Shown: one piece after another, positions 44,067-53,417 of the stretch | Numbering within the stretch: position 1 is the stretch's first letter | How the letters are laid out: each line of letters starts with the position of its first letter | Translations under genes and position numbers: made by a program | Notes under the pieces: model-generated | Databases searched by the model: none | What the model saw: only the letters and a program-made list of their open reading frames with translations | What the model was told of the DNA's origin: nothing | From: Halorientalis sp. LT38 | GTDB taxonomy: Archaea > Halobacteriota > Halobacteria > Halobacteriales > Haloarculaceae | DNA: 64,000 nucleotides | Direction: 5' to 3' | Assembly (NCBI RefSeq): GCF_037031225.1 | Contig: NZ_JAYEZN010000001.1 | Location: forward strand, 1,550,001-1,614,000

Positions 44067-45218
44067 ATGCGAGACGCACTCATCGTCGACGCGGTCCGGA
44101 CGCCATTCGGGAAGCGGAACGGCTCGTTCAGGGACACACACCCACAGGACCTGGCGGCGGAGCCGCTGACGGCGCTGGCCGAGCGCAACGAGTTCGACGG
44201 GGCAGAGACCGTCGAAGACGTCATCTACGGCTGCGTCACGCCGGTCGACGAGCAGGGGCTGAACATCGCCCGCCTCGCGCCGATGGTCGCGGGCTGGGGC
44301 GACGACGTGCCCGGCGTCCAGTTGAACCGGATGTGCGGCTCCGGCCAGCAGGCGGTCAACTTCGCCGCCACGAACGTCATGGCCGGCCAGCACGACGTCC
44401 TCGTCGCCGGCGGGGTCGAACACATGACGCGCGTGCCGATGGGCTCGGACGGCAACAGCGTCACCGCGACCTACTTCGAGCACTTCGACGAGGTGACCAC
44501 CCAGGGCGAGGGGGCCGAGCGCATCGCCGAGGAGTACGACTTCTCACGACAGGAACTCGACGAGATCGCCGCCGACTCCCAGCAGCGCTGGGGCGAGGCC
44601 TGGGAGGACGGCCGCTACGACGACCAGATCACCCCCGTCGAGACGGAACTGGAAGGAGAGAGTGTGGCCGTCGAGCAGGACGAACACCCGCGCCCCGAGA
44701 CCGACGTGGAGACCCTCTCCGGGCTGCCGCTCTCCTTCCGCCAGGAGGGTAACGGCGTCCACCACGCCGGTAACTCCTCGGGCATCGTCGACGGCTCCGC
44801 GGGCCTGCTGGTCGCCAGCGAGGACGCCGTCGAGGAACGCGGCTGGGACCCGATGGCCCGGATCGTCGCCACGGAAGTCGTCGGCGTCGACCCCATCACG
44901 ATGCTGAAGGGGCCGATTCCCGCGACCGAGGGGGTGCTCGAGAAGGCCGACATGGAGATCGGCGACATCGACCTCTTCGAGGTCAACGAGGCCTTCGCCG
45001 CCGTCGTCGCGGCCTGGCTCGAAGAGACCGGCGCCTCCTGGGAGGACACCAACGTCAACGGCGGCGCCATCGCCCACGGTCACCCGCTGGGTGCGACCGG
45101 CGGCGCACTCATCACCAAACTCGCCCACGAACTCCAGCGCACCGGCCAGGACTACGCGCTCTCGGCCATGTGCATCGGGTTCGGACAGGGCATCGCGACG
45201 ATCATCGAGCGAGTGTGA
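44067..45218 (+). CDS. Thiolase (acetyl-CoA C-acyltransferase)
   Basis: A 383-residue thiolase. The acyl-accepting Cys90 is in 'LNRMCGSGQQA', and the C-terminal motifs 'NEAFAA', 'GGAIAHGHPLGATG' and 'MCIGFGQG' (Cys369) provide the remaining catalytic residues. It cleaves 3-oxoacyl-CoA or condenses acetyl-CoA. The acyl-CoA island at 1-26 kb has no thiolase, so this gene, 18 kb away, may complete that pathway; that is inference. A CCTATC box lies about 30 bp before the ATG. Confidence 0.95.
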   Translation: MRDALIVDAVRTPFGKRNGSFRDTHPQDLAAEPLTALAERNEFDGAETVEDVIYGCVTPVDEQGLNIARLAPMVAGWGDDVPGVQLNRMCGSGQQAVNFAATNVMAGQHDVLVAGGVEHMTRVPMGSDGNSVTATYFEHFDEVTTQGEGAERIAEEYDFSRQELDEIAADSQQRWGEAWEDGRYDDQITPVETELEGESVAVEQDEHPRPETDVETLSGLPLSFRQEGNGVHHAGNSSGIVDGSAGLLVASEDAVEERGWDPMARIVATEVVGVDPITMLKGPIPATEGVLEKADMEIGDIDLFEVNEAFAAVVAAWLEETGASWEDTNVNGGAIAHGHPLGATGGALITKLAHELQRTGQDYALSAMCIGFGQGIATIIERV

Positions 45219-45270
45219 GCCCGCGCTGAGAATACGGACGGCCGGAACCGACCCCGACCACGTCCTGCTG

Positions 45271-47220
45271 CTACAGCGAGTTCGAGTCGGACGGCGCCCC
45301 CGAGCCGTCGGCGCGGGCCGCAGCCGCCTCGACGTCGAACTTCGCCAGTCGCGTCCGGAGCCGATCGGCCTGCTCGGTGAGCGAGGCCACGCTGGCGTCG
45401 ACTTCGGACAGGGACTCGCTCTGTTCGGCGGCGGCCTCGGCGGCGCGGTCGGTCTCGGCGGCGGTCGACTGGCTGATGTCGGCCACCTCCTCGACCATCG
45501 AGACCGCCTCCTCGGTGCTCGCGGCCTGGTCGTCGGTCGTGGTACGGATCTCCTGGATGCCGCCGTCGGTCTCCTCCGCGTTCTCGGCCACCTTCGTGAA
45601 CGCGTCCACCGCGTCCTGGACGGCCTCGGTCGCCTCCTGGACGTGCCGTTCGGCCCGCCGGGCCTCCTCGACGGTCGTCGCCGTCTGGGCCTGGGTCTCC
45701 TCGATGCGCTGTTCGATCTCCGTCGCGGACTCGCGGGTCTCCTCGGCCAGTTGCTTGACCTCGTTCGCGACGACGGCGAACCCGTCGCCGTCGGCGCCGG
45801 CCGTCCCCTCGCCGGCGCGGGCGGCCTCGATGTTGGCGTTCAGCGCCAGAATGTTCGTCTGCTCGGCCACGTCGCTGATGAGTTCGATGATGTCGCCGAT
45901 CTCGGCCATCTGTTCGTCGAGCACCTCGACGTTGTCGACGGTGGAGTCGATCGCCGACTCGACCGTCCGGGTGTCCGCGATGGCCTGCTCGGCCGTCTCT
46001 TGCCCGTCCTCGGCGATCTCCGCCGTCTCGTGAGAGGCCTCCGCCACCGCCTCGGCGGAGGCGGCCACCTCCTCGACCGTCGCCGAGAGGTCGGTCATCT
46101 CCCCCGAGACCGTCTCGAGCATCTCCCGCTGTTCGTTCGCGCCGCTCGCGATCTCCCCGATCGACTCGCCGACCGCCTCGCTGGCCTGCGTGACTGCGTC
46201 GGCGCTGGCGTCGGCGTCGTCGCTGGCCGCCGAGACCTCCCGGGCGAAGCGCTGAATCTCCGCCATGGTCGCCTCCGTCTCGGTCATCATCTCGTTGAAC
46301 GCCTCGGCGATGCGCCCCATCGCCTCGCTCTCGCCCTCGGCGTCGAGGCGCACGGTGAGGTCGCCGTCGGCCGCCTCCGCCATCGCGGCGCTGTAGGCGT
46401 CGGCCTTGGCCTCGAGGTGTTCGTTGAGCCGCTCGACCTCTCGCTGGCGGGCCTCGGCTTCGGCCGTGGCCGCCTCGGCCTCGGCCTTTGCCTCCTCGAT
46501 CTCCGCCTTCTTCTGTTCGAGGCTCTCGACCTCGTCGGTCTTGGCCCGCGCTTCCGCGAGCTGTTCCCGGGCGTGTTCGCGTGACCGCTCCGTCGAGTAC
46601 CACTGCGTCATCAGCGCCATGGCCAGGCCCAGCACGAACGCGGCGTGGATGAACGCCCACACCCAGGGGTTGTTGATCGCGGCGGCGTGGTTGTACACCC
46701 GGCTCGGATCGATCATCCCGAAGACGCCGTGCTGGACGGAGACGTACCCGATCCCGAGGACGAAGGGCAGCCAGTCCTCGTAGACCGCGATGACCGCCAT
46801 CACGACGAAGAAGTGAAAGTGCGCCTCGATGTAGCCGCCCGAGAACTGCACCAAAAGCGCCGACGCCGTCACCATCCCGACCGACGCGATTCCGGTTCGG
46901 GCCCGCCGCCCGAACCGCGACCAGTACGCCAGGCCCGCAGCGACCACGAGGACCCCGAGTTCGGCCAGCACGAGCCACAGCGGGATCGCGGGGAAGGTCG
47001 CGCCCGTCACGAGCGACTCGGTGCCCTCGAGCGTCCCGATCAGAAATAGAAACGGGACGTGCGCCAGCAGGAGCACGAGGATGTTTCGGTGGCGACCCCG
47101 CCACGTGTCGTCGGGGATCGTCTCACCCTCGGGAACGTACTTGATGAACTCCCGTAGCTTCCGCATCCAGCGATCTCCGGCGAGTTTCCCGCCTTCGGAA
47201 CGCCCTTCGAAGTCGACCAT
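45271..47220 (-). CDS. Membrane-bound methyl-accepting transducer (Htr)
   Basis: A 649-residue chemo-/sensory transducer. About six membrane helices fill the first 230 residues and include '[24 protein letters not shown]', a pattern also seen in membrane sensors. A coiled coil and HAMP-like region (about 230-330) is followed by the long methyl-accepting helices with the hairpin tip '[19 protein letters not shown]'. An insertion 'GTAGADGDG' sits just after the tip. The C-terminus is acidic. It probably signals to CheA/CheW, but no che genes are near. A TTTTTCG box lies about 23 bp before the ATG. Confidence 0.92.
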   Translation of the reverse strand: MVDFEGRSEGGKLAGDRWMRKLREFIKYVPEGETIPDDTWRGRHRNILVLLLAHVPFLFLIGTLEGTESLVTGATFPAIPLWLVLAELGVLVVAAGLAYWSRFGRRARTGIASVGMVTASALLVQFSGGYIEAHFHFFVVMAVIAVYEDWLPFVLGIGYVSVQHGVFGMIDPSRVYNHAAAINNPWVWAFIHAAFVLGLAMALMTQWYSTERSREHAREQLAEARAKTDEVESLEQKKAEIEEAKAEAEAATAEAEARQREVERLNEHLEAKADAYSAAMAEAADGDLTVRLDAEGESEAMGRIAEAFNEMMTETEATMAEIQRFAREVSAASDDADASADAVTQASEAVGESIGEIASGANEQREMLETVSGEMTDLSATVEEVAASAEAVAEASHETAEIAEDGQETAEQAIADTRTVESAIDSTVDNVEVLDEQMAEIGDIIELISDVAEQTNILALNANIEAARAGEGTAGADGDGFAVVANEVKQLAEETRESATEIEQRIEETQAQTATTVEEARRAERHVQEATEAVQDAVDAFTKVAENAEETDGGIQEIRTTTDDQAASTEEAVSMVEEVADISQSTAAETDRAAEAAAEQSESLSEVDASVASLTEQADRLRTRLAKFDVEAAAARADGSGAPSDSNSL

Positions 47221-47296
47221 GTAGCGGGAGAGCCCGTCACCCTCGAAAAAGCACCCGGCCCGAGTATCATTCCGAATAATCGTTCGCGCTCGGAAC

Positions 47297-47335
47297 TCAG
47301 TCTTGCTCCGCCAACCAAACGAGGAGCCCATCCCA
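47297..47335 (-). pseudogene. Duplicated fragment of the argF 3' end
   Basis: On the minus strand this stretch reads [13 protein letters not shown]-stop. The argF C-terminus reads [11 protein letters not shown]-stop. Nine residues (GLLVWLAEQ) are identical while several codons differ synonymously. The last bases share the identical 12-mer CTTGCTCCGCCA (+ strand). No preceding argF-like sequence is present, so it is a short remnant or an attachment-site-like duplication. Confidence 0.55.
47302..47313 (+). repeat. Direct repeat CTTGCTCCGCCA, copy 1
   Basis: Identical to 47437-47448 inside the argF 3' end, 135 bp apart. Confidence 0.6.
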
Positions 47336-47398
47336 CGCCACCTTTTTCTCGTTGGGTGACTCGCTCCGCTCATCACCACGCCTCGAAAAACGTGGGCG

Positions 47399-47428
47399 AA
47401 AAACGGCCACTCACTGCGTTCGTGGCCG
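47399..47428 (-). terminator. Hairpin plus T5 terminator after argF
   Basis: On the minus strand CGGCCAC-N11-GTGGCCG begins a few bases after the argF stop codon and is followed directly by TTTTT. The 7-bp GC-rich stem plus T-run fits a terminator of the seven-gene arginine unit; in archaea the T-run is the more important part. Confidence 0.65.
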
Positions 47429-47431
47429 GTG

Positions 47432-48322
47432 CTATGCTTGCTCCGCCAGCCACACCAGCAGGCCGTTCTGGGCGTGCATACGGTTCTCCGCCTGGTCCCA
47501 GACGATGGCGTTCTCCGATTCGAGCGCCTCGTCGGTGACCTCCTCGCCGCGGTGGGCCGGCAGACAGTGCATCAGCGGTCGGTCGCCGAGCAGGTCCGTC
47601 GTCACCTGGAACCCCTCGAACTCGCGCAGTTTCCGCTCGCGCTCGTCCTCCTGGCCCATGCTGACCCAGACGTCGGTATAGACGAGATCGGCGTCGGCGA
47701 CGGCCGCATCCGGGTCGTGGGTGGTCTCGGGTTCGCCGCCGAGTCCCGCGGCCCGCTTCAGCACGTCGGCGTCGATGCCGTAGCCCTCGGGCGTGGCGAC
47801 GGTCAGGTCGATGCCCGCCATCGCGGCACCGAGGACGAACGACTGGGCGACGTTGTTGCCGTCGCCGACCCAGGCCACGTCCACGTCGAAGCTTCCGAAC
47901 TGCTCGCGGATGGTGAGCAGGTCCGCAAGCGTCTGGCAGGGGTGGGCGTCGTCGGTCAGCCCGTTGATGACCGGGACGGTGGCGTACTCGGCCAGTTCCA
48001 CGACGTCGGCGTGGTCGAACACGCGCGCCATGACGACGTCGACGTACCGCGAGACCGCGCGGGCGGTGTCCTTGATCGGCTCGCCGTGGCCGAGGTGGAT
48101 GTCGTCCGGGCCGAGGAAGATGGCGTGGCCGCCCAGCTGGGTCATGCCCGTCTCGAAGGAGACCCTGGTCCGGGTCGAGGGCTTCTCGAAGATCATCCCC
48201 AGCGTCCGGTCGGCCAGGGGCCGTTCGCCGTCGTCGGCCGCCTTCAGGTCCGCGGCGCGGTCGAGGACGGTGTCCAGTTCCCCACTCGTGAGGTCGTCGA
48301 CGTCCAGCAGTGAGCGCGCCAT
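47432..48322 (-). CDS. argF: Ornithine carbamoyltransferase
   Basis: A 296-residue transcarbamylase with the carbamoyl-phosphate motif STRTR at 49-53, 'HPCQTLADL' in the middle and the ornithine-loop '[11 protein letters not shown]' near the end. It makes citrulline from ornithine. It is the last gene of the lysW-argX-argC-argB-argD-lysK-argF unit. ATG at 48322 lies 1 bp after the stop of lysK; a GTG nine bases upstream is an alternative. Its 3' end carries a 12-bp direct repeat that recurs 135 bp further on. Confidence 0.95.
   Translation of the reverse strand: MARSLLDVDDLTSGELDTVLDRAADLKAADDGERPLADRTLGMIFEKPSTRTRVSFETGMTQLGGHAIFLGPDDIHLGHGEPIKDTARAVSRYVDVVMARVFDHADVVELAEYATVPVINGLTDDAHPCQTLADLLTIREQFGSFDVDVAWVGDGNNVAQSFVLGAAMAGIDLTVATPEGYGIDADVLKRAAGLGGEPETTHDPDAAVADADLVYTDVWVSMGQEDERERKLREFEGFQVTTDLLGDRPLMHCLPAHRGEEVTDEALESENAIVWDQAENRMHAQNGLLVWLAEQA
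47437..47448 (+). repeat. Direct repeat CTTGCTCCGCCA, copy 2 (inside argF)
   Basis: Encodes the end of the argF product in reverse; identical to 47302-47313. Confidence 0.6.
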
Positions 48323-48323
48323 C

Positions 48324-49409
48324 TCACTCACCCAGGAGCCGGCGAGCGACCGTCTCGAGCACGTCGACCGAGCGGTCGTACTCCGAGAGGACGAGGTGTT
48401 CGTTGGGCGCGTGATCGAGGTCCGAGTCGCCGGGACCGTAGGTGACCATGGGACAGTCCCACTCCTGTGCGTACACGTTCATATCACTTGTGCCCGTCTT
48501 CCGGAGAAGTCGGGGGTCCCCGCCCGTCTGCCGGATGGCAGCGCGGAACGCCCGGGCCACGTCGGTCCGGGGCGACATCATGACGGGTTCGACCCGGTCC
48601 TTCCAGTGGACCCGATCCGCGACGTCCAGGTGGCCCTCCGTGATCTCGATGACCTCCTCGGTGTTCATGCTGGGGGGCACGCGCAACTGGATCTCCATCG
48701 TCGCCTCGACGGAGAGCCCGTCGTCGGTCAGCCCGCCCTCGATCTTGGTGGGCTTGGGCGTCACCCGCTCGAAGACGGCCTCCCACTCGTCGGTGGCGAA
48801 CTCGTCCTCGACGTTCGACCACCAGGCGATGGCGTCCTGGATCGCGTTGTTCTCCGGGCGCGAGGTGTGGCCCGACTCGCTCGTCGCGACGTAGGTGCCG
48901 GCCACCAGGCCGCGGTAGCCGAGCGTGATCCCCTGCCAGCCGGAGGGTTCGCCGTTGACGACGGCGTCGGGCGCCGAGTCGCGGTCCTCGACGAGGAAGC
49001 GCCCGCCGCGGGAGTCGACCTCTTCGCCGACGACGCCGGCGAAGGAGGCGCCCGTCTCGACGGCCGCGACGGCCATCGCCGCCAGCGGTCCCTTCGCGTC
49101 GACGCTGCCCCGGCCCCAGAGGGCCTCCTCGTCGCTGTCCTGGGCCTCGTCGATCTGGACGGGGATGTCCCCGGGGACGGTGTCGACGTGCGAGGTCAGC
49201 AGGACGCCGTCGTCGGCGGGCGCGCGGACGTTGCCGACCTCGTCGATCCAGACCTCGCGGTCGTGCTCCTCGAAGTACGAGACCAGGACTTCGGCGCAGC
49301 GCCGTTCCTCGCCTGAGACCGAGGGCGTCGACACGAGGTCGACGAGCAACTGGCGGGCCTCGCCGTCGACGTCGATGCTGCTCTGGCTGGAGAAACGCGT
49401 GCCGCTCAT
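48324..49409 (-). CDS. lysK: [LysW]-ornithine/lysine hydrolase (ArgE/LysK-type)
   Basis: A 361-residue M20 peptidase that would release ornithine (or lysine) from the LysW carrier protein. 'LLTSHVDTVPG' supplies metal ligands (His74, Asp76), 'WGRGSVDAKGP' the bridging region, and 'VGEEVDSRGG' the catalytic glutamate. It is followed 1 bp later by argF, and its start overlaps the argD stop by 4 bp. Its place in the cluster and the LysW gene make a carrier-linked substrate more likely than acetylornithine. Confidence 0.9.
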   Translation of the reverse strand: MSGTRFSSQSSIDVDGEARQLLVDLVSTPSVSGEERRCAEVLVSYFEEHDREVWIDEVGNVRAPADDGVLLTSHVDTVPGDIPVQIDEAQDSDEEALWGRGSVDAKGPLAAMAVAAVETGASFAGVVGEEVDSRGGRFLVEDRDSAPDAVVNGEPSGWQGITLGYRGLVAGTYVATSESGHTSRPENNAIQDAIAWWSNVEDEFATDEWEAVFERVTPKPTKIEGGLTDDGLSVEATMEIQLRVPPSMNTEEVIEITEGHLDVADRVHWKDRVEPVMMSPRTDVARAFRAAIRQTGGDPRLLRKTGTSDMNVYAQEWDCPMVTYGPGDSDLDHAPNEHLVLSEYDRSVDVLETVARRLLGE

Positions 49410-50545
49410 CCCTCGTCCTCCGTGACAGCGGTCGCCAGGGCATCCACGACCGCGTCGGCGTCCGCCTCGGTGATCGTCAGCGGCGGGAGCAGGCGCACGA
49501 CCGTCCGGCCGGCCGGCAGCGCAAGCACGCCGTGGTTCAGCGCCAGTTCCCTCAGGACGCGGTTGGCGCCGCGGCCGACCTCCACGCCGATCAGCAGCCC
49601 CTCGCCGCGGACCTCCCGGACGTCGTCGCCGAGTTCGGCTTCGAGCCGTTCGGTGAGGTACCCCCCCACGTCGGCGGCGTGCGCGGCGATACCCTCGTCG
49701 CGGATGGTCTCGACGGTCGCCTCCGCGGCCGCCGAGATGACGGGCCCCCCCGAAAAGGTCGAGGCGTGCGAGCCGTAGTTCTCGGCGATCCACTCCCGGC
49801 AGAGCGTCGCACCGATCGGCAGGCCGTTGCCCAGACCCTTCGCGCTCGTGATCATGTCGGGGACCACGCCAGACTGCTCGGCGGCCCACATGCTACCAGT
49901 TCTTCCCAGCCCGGTCTGGACCTCGTCGAAGATCAGCGCCGCGCCTGCGTCCTCGGTGACCTCCCGAGTCCGCTGGAGGAACGCCTCGCTCGCGGGGTTG
50001 ATCCCGCCCTCGCCCTGGACGGGTTCGACGATGACGGCGGCGGTCTCGTCGTCCACAGTCTGTTCCATCGCCTCTCCGTCGTCGTAGGGGACGAACTCCA
50101 CGTCGCCGATCAGCGGCTCGTAGGGCTTCTTGTACTTGTTCTTCCACGTGGTCGCGAGCGCGCCCATCGTCCGGCCGTGGAAGCCCTGCATCGTCGCGAC
50201 GATCTTCGAGTTCCCCGTCGCCGAGCGGGCGAACTTCAGCGCCGCCTCGTTGGCCTCGGTGCCCGAGTTGCAGAGCCACGTGTAATCGATGTCGCCGGGG
50301 GCCGTGTCGGCCAGTAGCTCGTACAGCCGCGTCCGCGTCTCCACGGGATAGGACGCCTGCACGTAGGTCAGCTCGTCGAGCTGGTCGCGGACCGCCTCGT
50401 CGACCGCGGGGTGTCCGTGGCCGAGCGGGACGCAGGCGTAGCTCGCGCCCATGTCGAGGTACTCGGTGCCGCTGTCGTCGTAGAGGGTCGCCCCCTCGCC
50501 GCGTTCGATCTGTATGGGTTTCTCGTTGAAGACGAATCCTGTCAT
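49406..50545 (-). CDS. argD: [LysW]-aminoadipate/glutamate semialdehyde aminotransferase (ArgD/LysJ)
   Basis: A 379-residue class III PLP aminotransferase. 'LCNSGTEANEAALK' binds the cofactor phosphate, 'LIFDEVQTGLGRTG' contains the PLP-contacting Asp, and 'SAKGLGNGLPIGA' carries the Schiff-base Lys236. It converts the carrier-bound semialdehyde to the amine. It overlaps lysK and argB by 4 bp on either side. All active-site residues are present. Confidence 0.94.
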   Translation of the reverse strand: MTGFVFNEKPIQIERGEGATLYDDSGTEYLDMGASYACVPLGHGHPAVDEAVRDQLDELTYVQASYPVETRTRLYELLADTAPGDIDYTWLCNSGTEANEAALKFARSATGNSKIVATMQGFHGRTMGALATTWKNKYKKPYEPLIGDVEFVPYDDGEAMEQTVDDETAAVIVEPVQGEGGINPASEAFLQRTREVTEDAGAALIFDEVQTGLGRTGSMWAAEQSGVVPDMITSAKGLGNGLPIGATLCREWIAENYGSHASTFSGGPVISAAAEATVETIRDEGIAAHAADVGGYLTERLEAELGDDVREVRGEGLLIGVEVGRGANRVLRELALNHGVLALPAGRTVVRLLPPLTITEADADAVVDALATAVTEDEG

Positions 50546-51429
50546 TCTGTGGCCTCCAGTGCGCTCGCGTACAGGTGCGTTCCCGCGCCCGACAGGGCCG
50601 AGAGGATCGGCTCGTCGGCGTTCGCGTCGGCGATCACGACCTCCTCGGCGCCGCCGTCGAGGGCCTCCTCGGCCGCCATGATCTTCCGGCCCATGAACCC
50701 CTCGGCGGCGTCCTCCAGTTCGGCCCACTCCGCTGCCGTCTCGACGGACTCGATCAGCGTATCGGGGTCGTCCGGGTCGGCGTAGACGCCCTCGACGTCC
50801 GTCAGCAGGACGAGCGTCGCGTCCACCGCACCGGCGATGGCCGCCGCCGAGCGGTCGGCGTCGGTGTTGACGGGCACGATCTCCGCTCGCGGCTCGTCGC
50901 CGCTCGCGCTGTCCGAGGCGCTGCGCGCCTCGCGCCCCTCATCCGCGCCAGCCATCGGCGGGCTCGCGACGGGGACGTAGTTCCCCCCGAGGAGGGAGTC
51001 CAGCAGGTCGCCGTTGACCTCCTTGATCGTCCCGGAGTGGTCGCCCCGCTTGATCTTCTTCTTCCCGTCCTCGACGACCCGGACGGCGGATTTCCGGGGG
51101 CCGTGGAGGAGCTTGCCGTCGACGCCGTTGAGGCCGACCGCGTCGACCCCGAGGCTCTGCAGGCCCGCCACCAGCTGGGTGTTGAGGTGGCCGAAGACCA
51201 TCTCGAACACCTCCATCGTCTCCGCGTCGGTGAAGCGGCCGACGACGCCGGCGGGCGTCTCGACGTACTCCGGCTCGATGCCGAGTCGCTCGAGCGTGTC
51301 GTCGACGGCGGTCGAACCGCCGTGGACGACTGCTACGTCCTCGCCGTCGTCGTAGAGCGTTGCGATATCCGAAAGGGCACCCGCGGGGTCGACCGCGCGA
51401 GCGCCACCGACTTTGATAACTGTTGTCAT
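50542..51429 (-). CDS. argB: [LysW]-glutamate/aminoadipate kinase (ArgB/LysZ)
   Basis: A 295-residue amino-acid kinase: 'VIKVGGARAV' at the start, 'VVHGGSTAVDDTLERLG' for the phosphate, and 'IVPVNTDADRSAAAIA' and 'LLTDVEGVYADPDD' further on. An Ala/Ser/Asp-rich insertion of about 23 residues (roughly 160-182) interrupts the usual core and is probably a surface loop. The enzyme phosphorylates the side chain of carrier-bound glutamate. The start at 51429 precedes the first strand directly. Its gap to the argC stop is 17 bp. Confidence 0.93.
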   Translation of the reverse strand: MTTVIKVGGARAVDPAGALSDIATLYDDGEDVAVVHGGSTAVDDTLERLGIEPEYVETPAGVVGRFTDAETMEVFEMVFGHLNTQLVAGLQSLGVDAVGLNGVDGKLLHGPRKSAVRVVEDGKKKIKRGDHSGTIKEVNGDLLDSLLGGNYVPVASPPMAGADEGREARSASDSASGDEPRAEIVPVNTDADRSAAAIAGAVDATLVLLTDVEGVYADPDDPDTLIESVETAAEWAELEDAAEGFMGRKIMAAEEALDGGAEEVVIADANADEPILSALSGAGTHLYASALEATE

Positions 51430-51446
51430 GAAAATCTCTCCAGTTG

Positions 51447-52502
51447 CTACGGGGAACCCACAGGGTGGAGTCCCTGGAACTCCAGGCCCGCCGTCTCCTC
51501 CAGCCCGAGGGCGACGTTGGCGGCGTGGACCGCCTGCCCGGCCGAGCCCTTCATCATGTTGTCGATGGCCGAGAACACGACCAGGCGCTTGTTTCCGGGG
51601 TCGAGTTCGAAGCCGACCTCCGCCTTGTTCGTGCCGGCGACGGCCTTGGGCTCGGGATAGCGGTAGACGCCACCGCCGCCCGCGACGAGTTCGACGAACG
51701 GTTCGTCCTCGTACTGGCCCCGATAGGCCGACCAGAGGTCACCCTTCGAGACGGGCCCGTTGGGAAAGACGTGGCAGGTCGCACTCGCGCCGCGGATCAT
51801 GTCCACCGCGTGGACGGTGAAGGACACGTCGACGCCGAGGAACTGCTCGATCTCGGCCTCGTGGCGGTGGCCGGTGGGCGCGTAGGGGCGCACGACGCCC
51901 GAACGCTCGGGGTGGCTGGAGGCCTCCCCGCCGCCGGCGCCGCCCTCCGAAGAGCCGACCTTCACGTCGACGACGATCTGTTCGTCGCCCTCCAACACTC
52001 CGGCCTCGAACAGGGGCAACAGGCCCATGATCGTCGCGGTGGCGTTACAGCCGCCCGACGCGATCAGCTCCGCGCCCTCGAGGTTCGCCCGATTGAGTTC
52101 GGGCAGCGCGTACTCGGCCTCGTCGAGGAGTTCGGGCCGACTGTGGCCGTCGTACCACTCGTCGTACTGTGCCTCGGTGTCCAGCCGGAAGTCCGCCGAC
52201 AGGTCGACGACGGTGCCGGCGGCGTCGCGGAACTCGTCGATCTGTTCCATCGAGACGCCGTGGGGCGTCGCGGCGAACAGCACGTCCACCGATTCGAGGT
52301 CGTCGGGATCGGAAAAGCGCAGGTCCAGATCCCGCAGGTTGGGGTGCTGGTGGCCGACGGTCTTGTTGGCCTTCGAGCGACTGGTGGCCTGGACGATCTC
52401 GAACTCGGGGTGCCCGGCAAGGAGGCGGAGCAGTTCACCGCCCGTGAAGCCGGTGCCGCCGACGACGGAAGCCGTCAGCGAGGGTTCGCCGTCCGCGGAC
52501 AT
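51447..52502 (-). CDS. argC: [LysW]-glutamyl/aminoadipyl-phosphate reductase (ArgC/LysY)
   Basis: A 351-residue reductase with the NADP loop GGTGFTG at 15-21 and the catalytic Cys152 in 'SGGCNATA'. A Gly-rich stretch ('GGAGGGEASSHPERS') around residues 194-208 is the family's conserved substrate loop. It reduces the carrier-bound acyl phosphate to the semialdehyde. Its ATG overlaps the argX stop by one base (TGATG). Confidence 0.94.
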   Translation of the reverse strand: MSADGEPSLTASVVGGTGFTGGELLRLLAGHPEFEIVQATSRSKANKTVGHQHPNLRDLDLRFSDPDDLESVDVLFAATPHGVSMEQIDEFRDAAGTVVDLSADFRLDTEAQYDEWYDGHSRPELLDEAEYALPELNRANLEGAELIASGGCNATATIMGLLPLFEAGVLEGDEQIVVDVKVGSSEGGAGGGEASSHPERSGVVRPYAPTGHRHEAEIEQFLGVDVSFTVHAVDMIRGASATCHVFPNGPVSKGDLWSAYRGQYEDEPFVELVAGGGGVYRYPEPKAVAGTNKAEVGFELDPGNKRLVVFSAIDNMMKGSAGQAVHAANVALGLEETAGLEFQGLHPVGSP

Positions 52503-53371
52503 CAGGCGCTCACCTCCGCGTTCTCCTGTTCGGCCTTCGTCTCCAGCCAGTCGACGACCCGTGCGGGGACGTCGACGTCGGTCGCCTCGTTCAGGGCCTT
52601 GAACTCGACGTTGTGGTTGACCTCGTGGACGGTGTAGCCGTCTTCGGTGCCCATGAGGTCGATCCCCAGCAGGCCGCCGCCGACCGCCGCCGAGGCGCGC
52701 TCGACCATGTCGAGGACCTCGTCGTCGAGGCCGAAGGCGTCGGTCTCGGCGCCCTTGGCGGCGTTCGTGATCCAGTGGTCCGACGAGCGGATCATCGCGG
52801 CGACGGGGTCGCCGTCGGTCGCGAGGACGCGGATGTCCTCCCCGCCCTTCTCGACGTACTCCTGGACGTAGAAGACCTTGTGCTCGTAGTGGCCGAGCGT
52901 CTCCTTGTGCTCGAGGACGGCCTCCGCGGCCGTCCGGCTGTCGATCTTGGCCATCAGCCGCCCCCACGAGCCCACGACGGGCTTGAGGACGCAGGGGTAG
53001 CCGAAGTCCTCGATGGCTTCCAGGGCCGCCTCCTTGGTGAACGCGACCTGCGTGTCGGGGGTCGGGACCTCGCCCTCGACCAGCGCGAGGCTGTTCTTGG
53101 CCTTGTCGGCGCACACCTCGGCCGTGTCGGGGTGGTTGACGATCGGGATGTCGTAGGCGTCGACGAACCGCGTGGCGTAGACGCTGCGGCTGGTCGCGAG
53201 ACACCGGTCGATCGCGAGGTCGACGCCCTCGAAGTCGGCGGGCGCCTCGTCGAGACCGAACCGCTGTTTGCGGACGTCGATCTTGGTGACCTCGTGGCCA
53301 CGGTCGCGAAGCTCCGAGAGGAGGAGCTTCTCGTCTTTGCGGATGCGCGAGTAGAGTATGCCGAAATTCAT
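52502..53371 (-). CDS. argX: Glutamate--LysW ligase ArgX (LysX-type)
   Basis: A 289-residue ATP-grasp ligase. 'PCVLKPVVGSWGRLM' is the ATP-grasp lysine/Gly-rich loop, 'FYVQEYVEKGGEDIRVLATDG' and 'GIDLMGTEDGYTVHEVNHNVEF' complete the active site. It joins the alpha-amino group of glutamate (and perhaps aminoadipate) to the C-terminal Glu of LysW. A motif that separates ArgX from LysX specificity cannot be judged reliably by eye. It lies 46 bp after lysW. Confidence 0.92.
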   Translation of the reverse strand: MNFGILYSRIRKDEKLLLSELRDRGHEVTKIDVRKQRFGLDEAPADFEGVDLAIDRCLATSRSVYATRFVDAYDIPIVNHPDTAEVCADKAKNSLALVEGEVPTPDTQVAFTKEAALEAIEDFGYPCVLKPVVGSWGRLMAKIDSRTAAEAVLEHKETLGHYEHKVFYVQEYVEKGGEDIRVLATDGDPVAAMIRSSDHWITNAAKGAETDAFGLDDEVLDMVERASAAVGGGLLGIDLMGTEDGYTVHEVNHNVEFKALNEATDVDVPARVVDWLETKAEQENAEVSA

Positions 53372-53417
53372 TGTATCACCGGCCGGCGGCGACCGTGCCG
53401 CGCGGCCGAACGCTGGC

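Larger units (their letters stand above)
47221..47431. other. Intergenic gap between argF and the transducer gene
   Basis: No full gene. It contains a 12-13-codon fragment resembling the argF 3' end (47297-47335), a hairpin with a T-tract just beyond argF (47399-47428) and the transducer promoter. A second run of five A residues is at 47386-47390. Confidence 0.7.
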
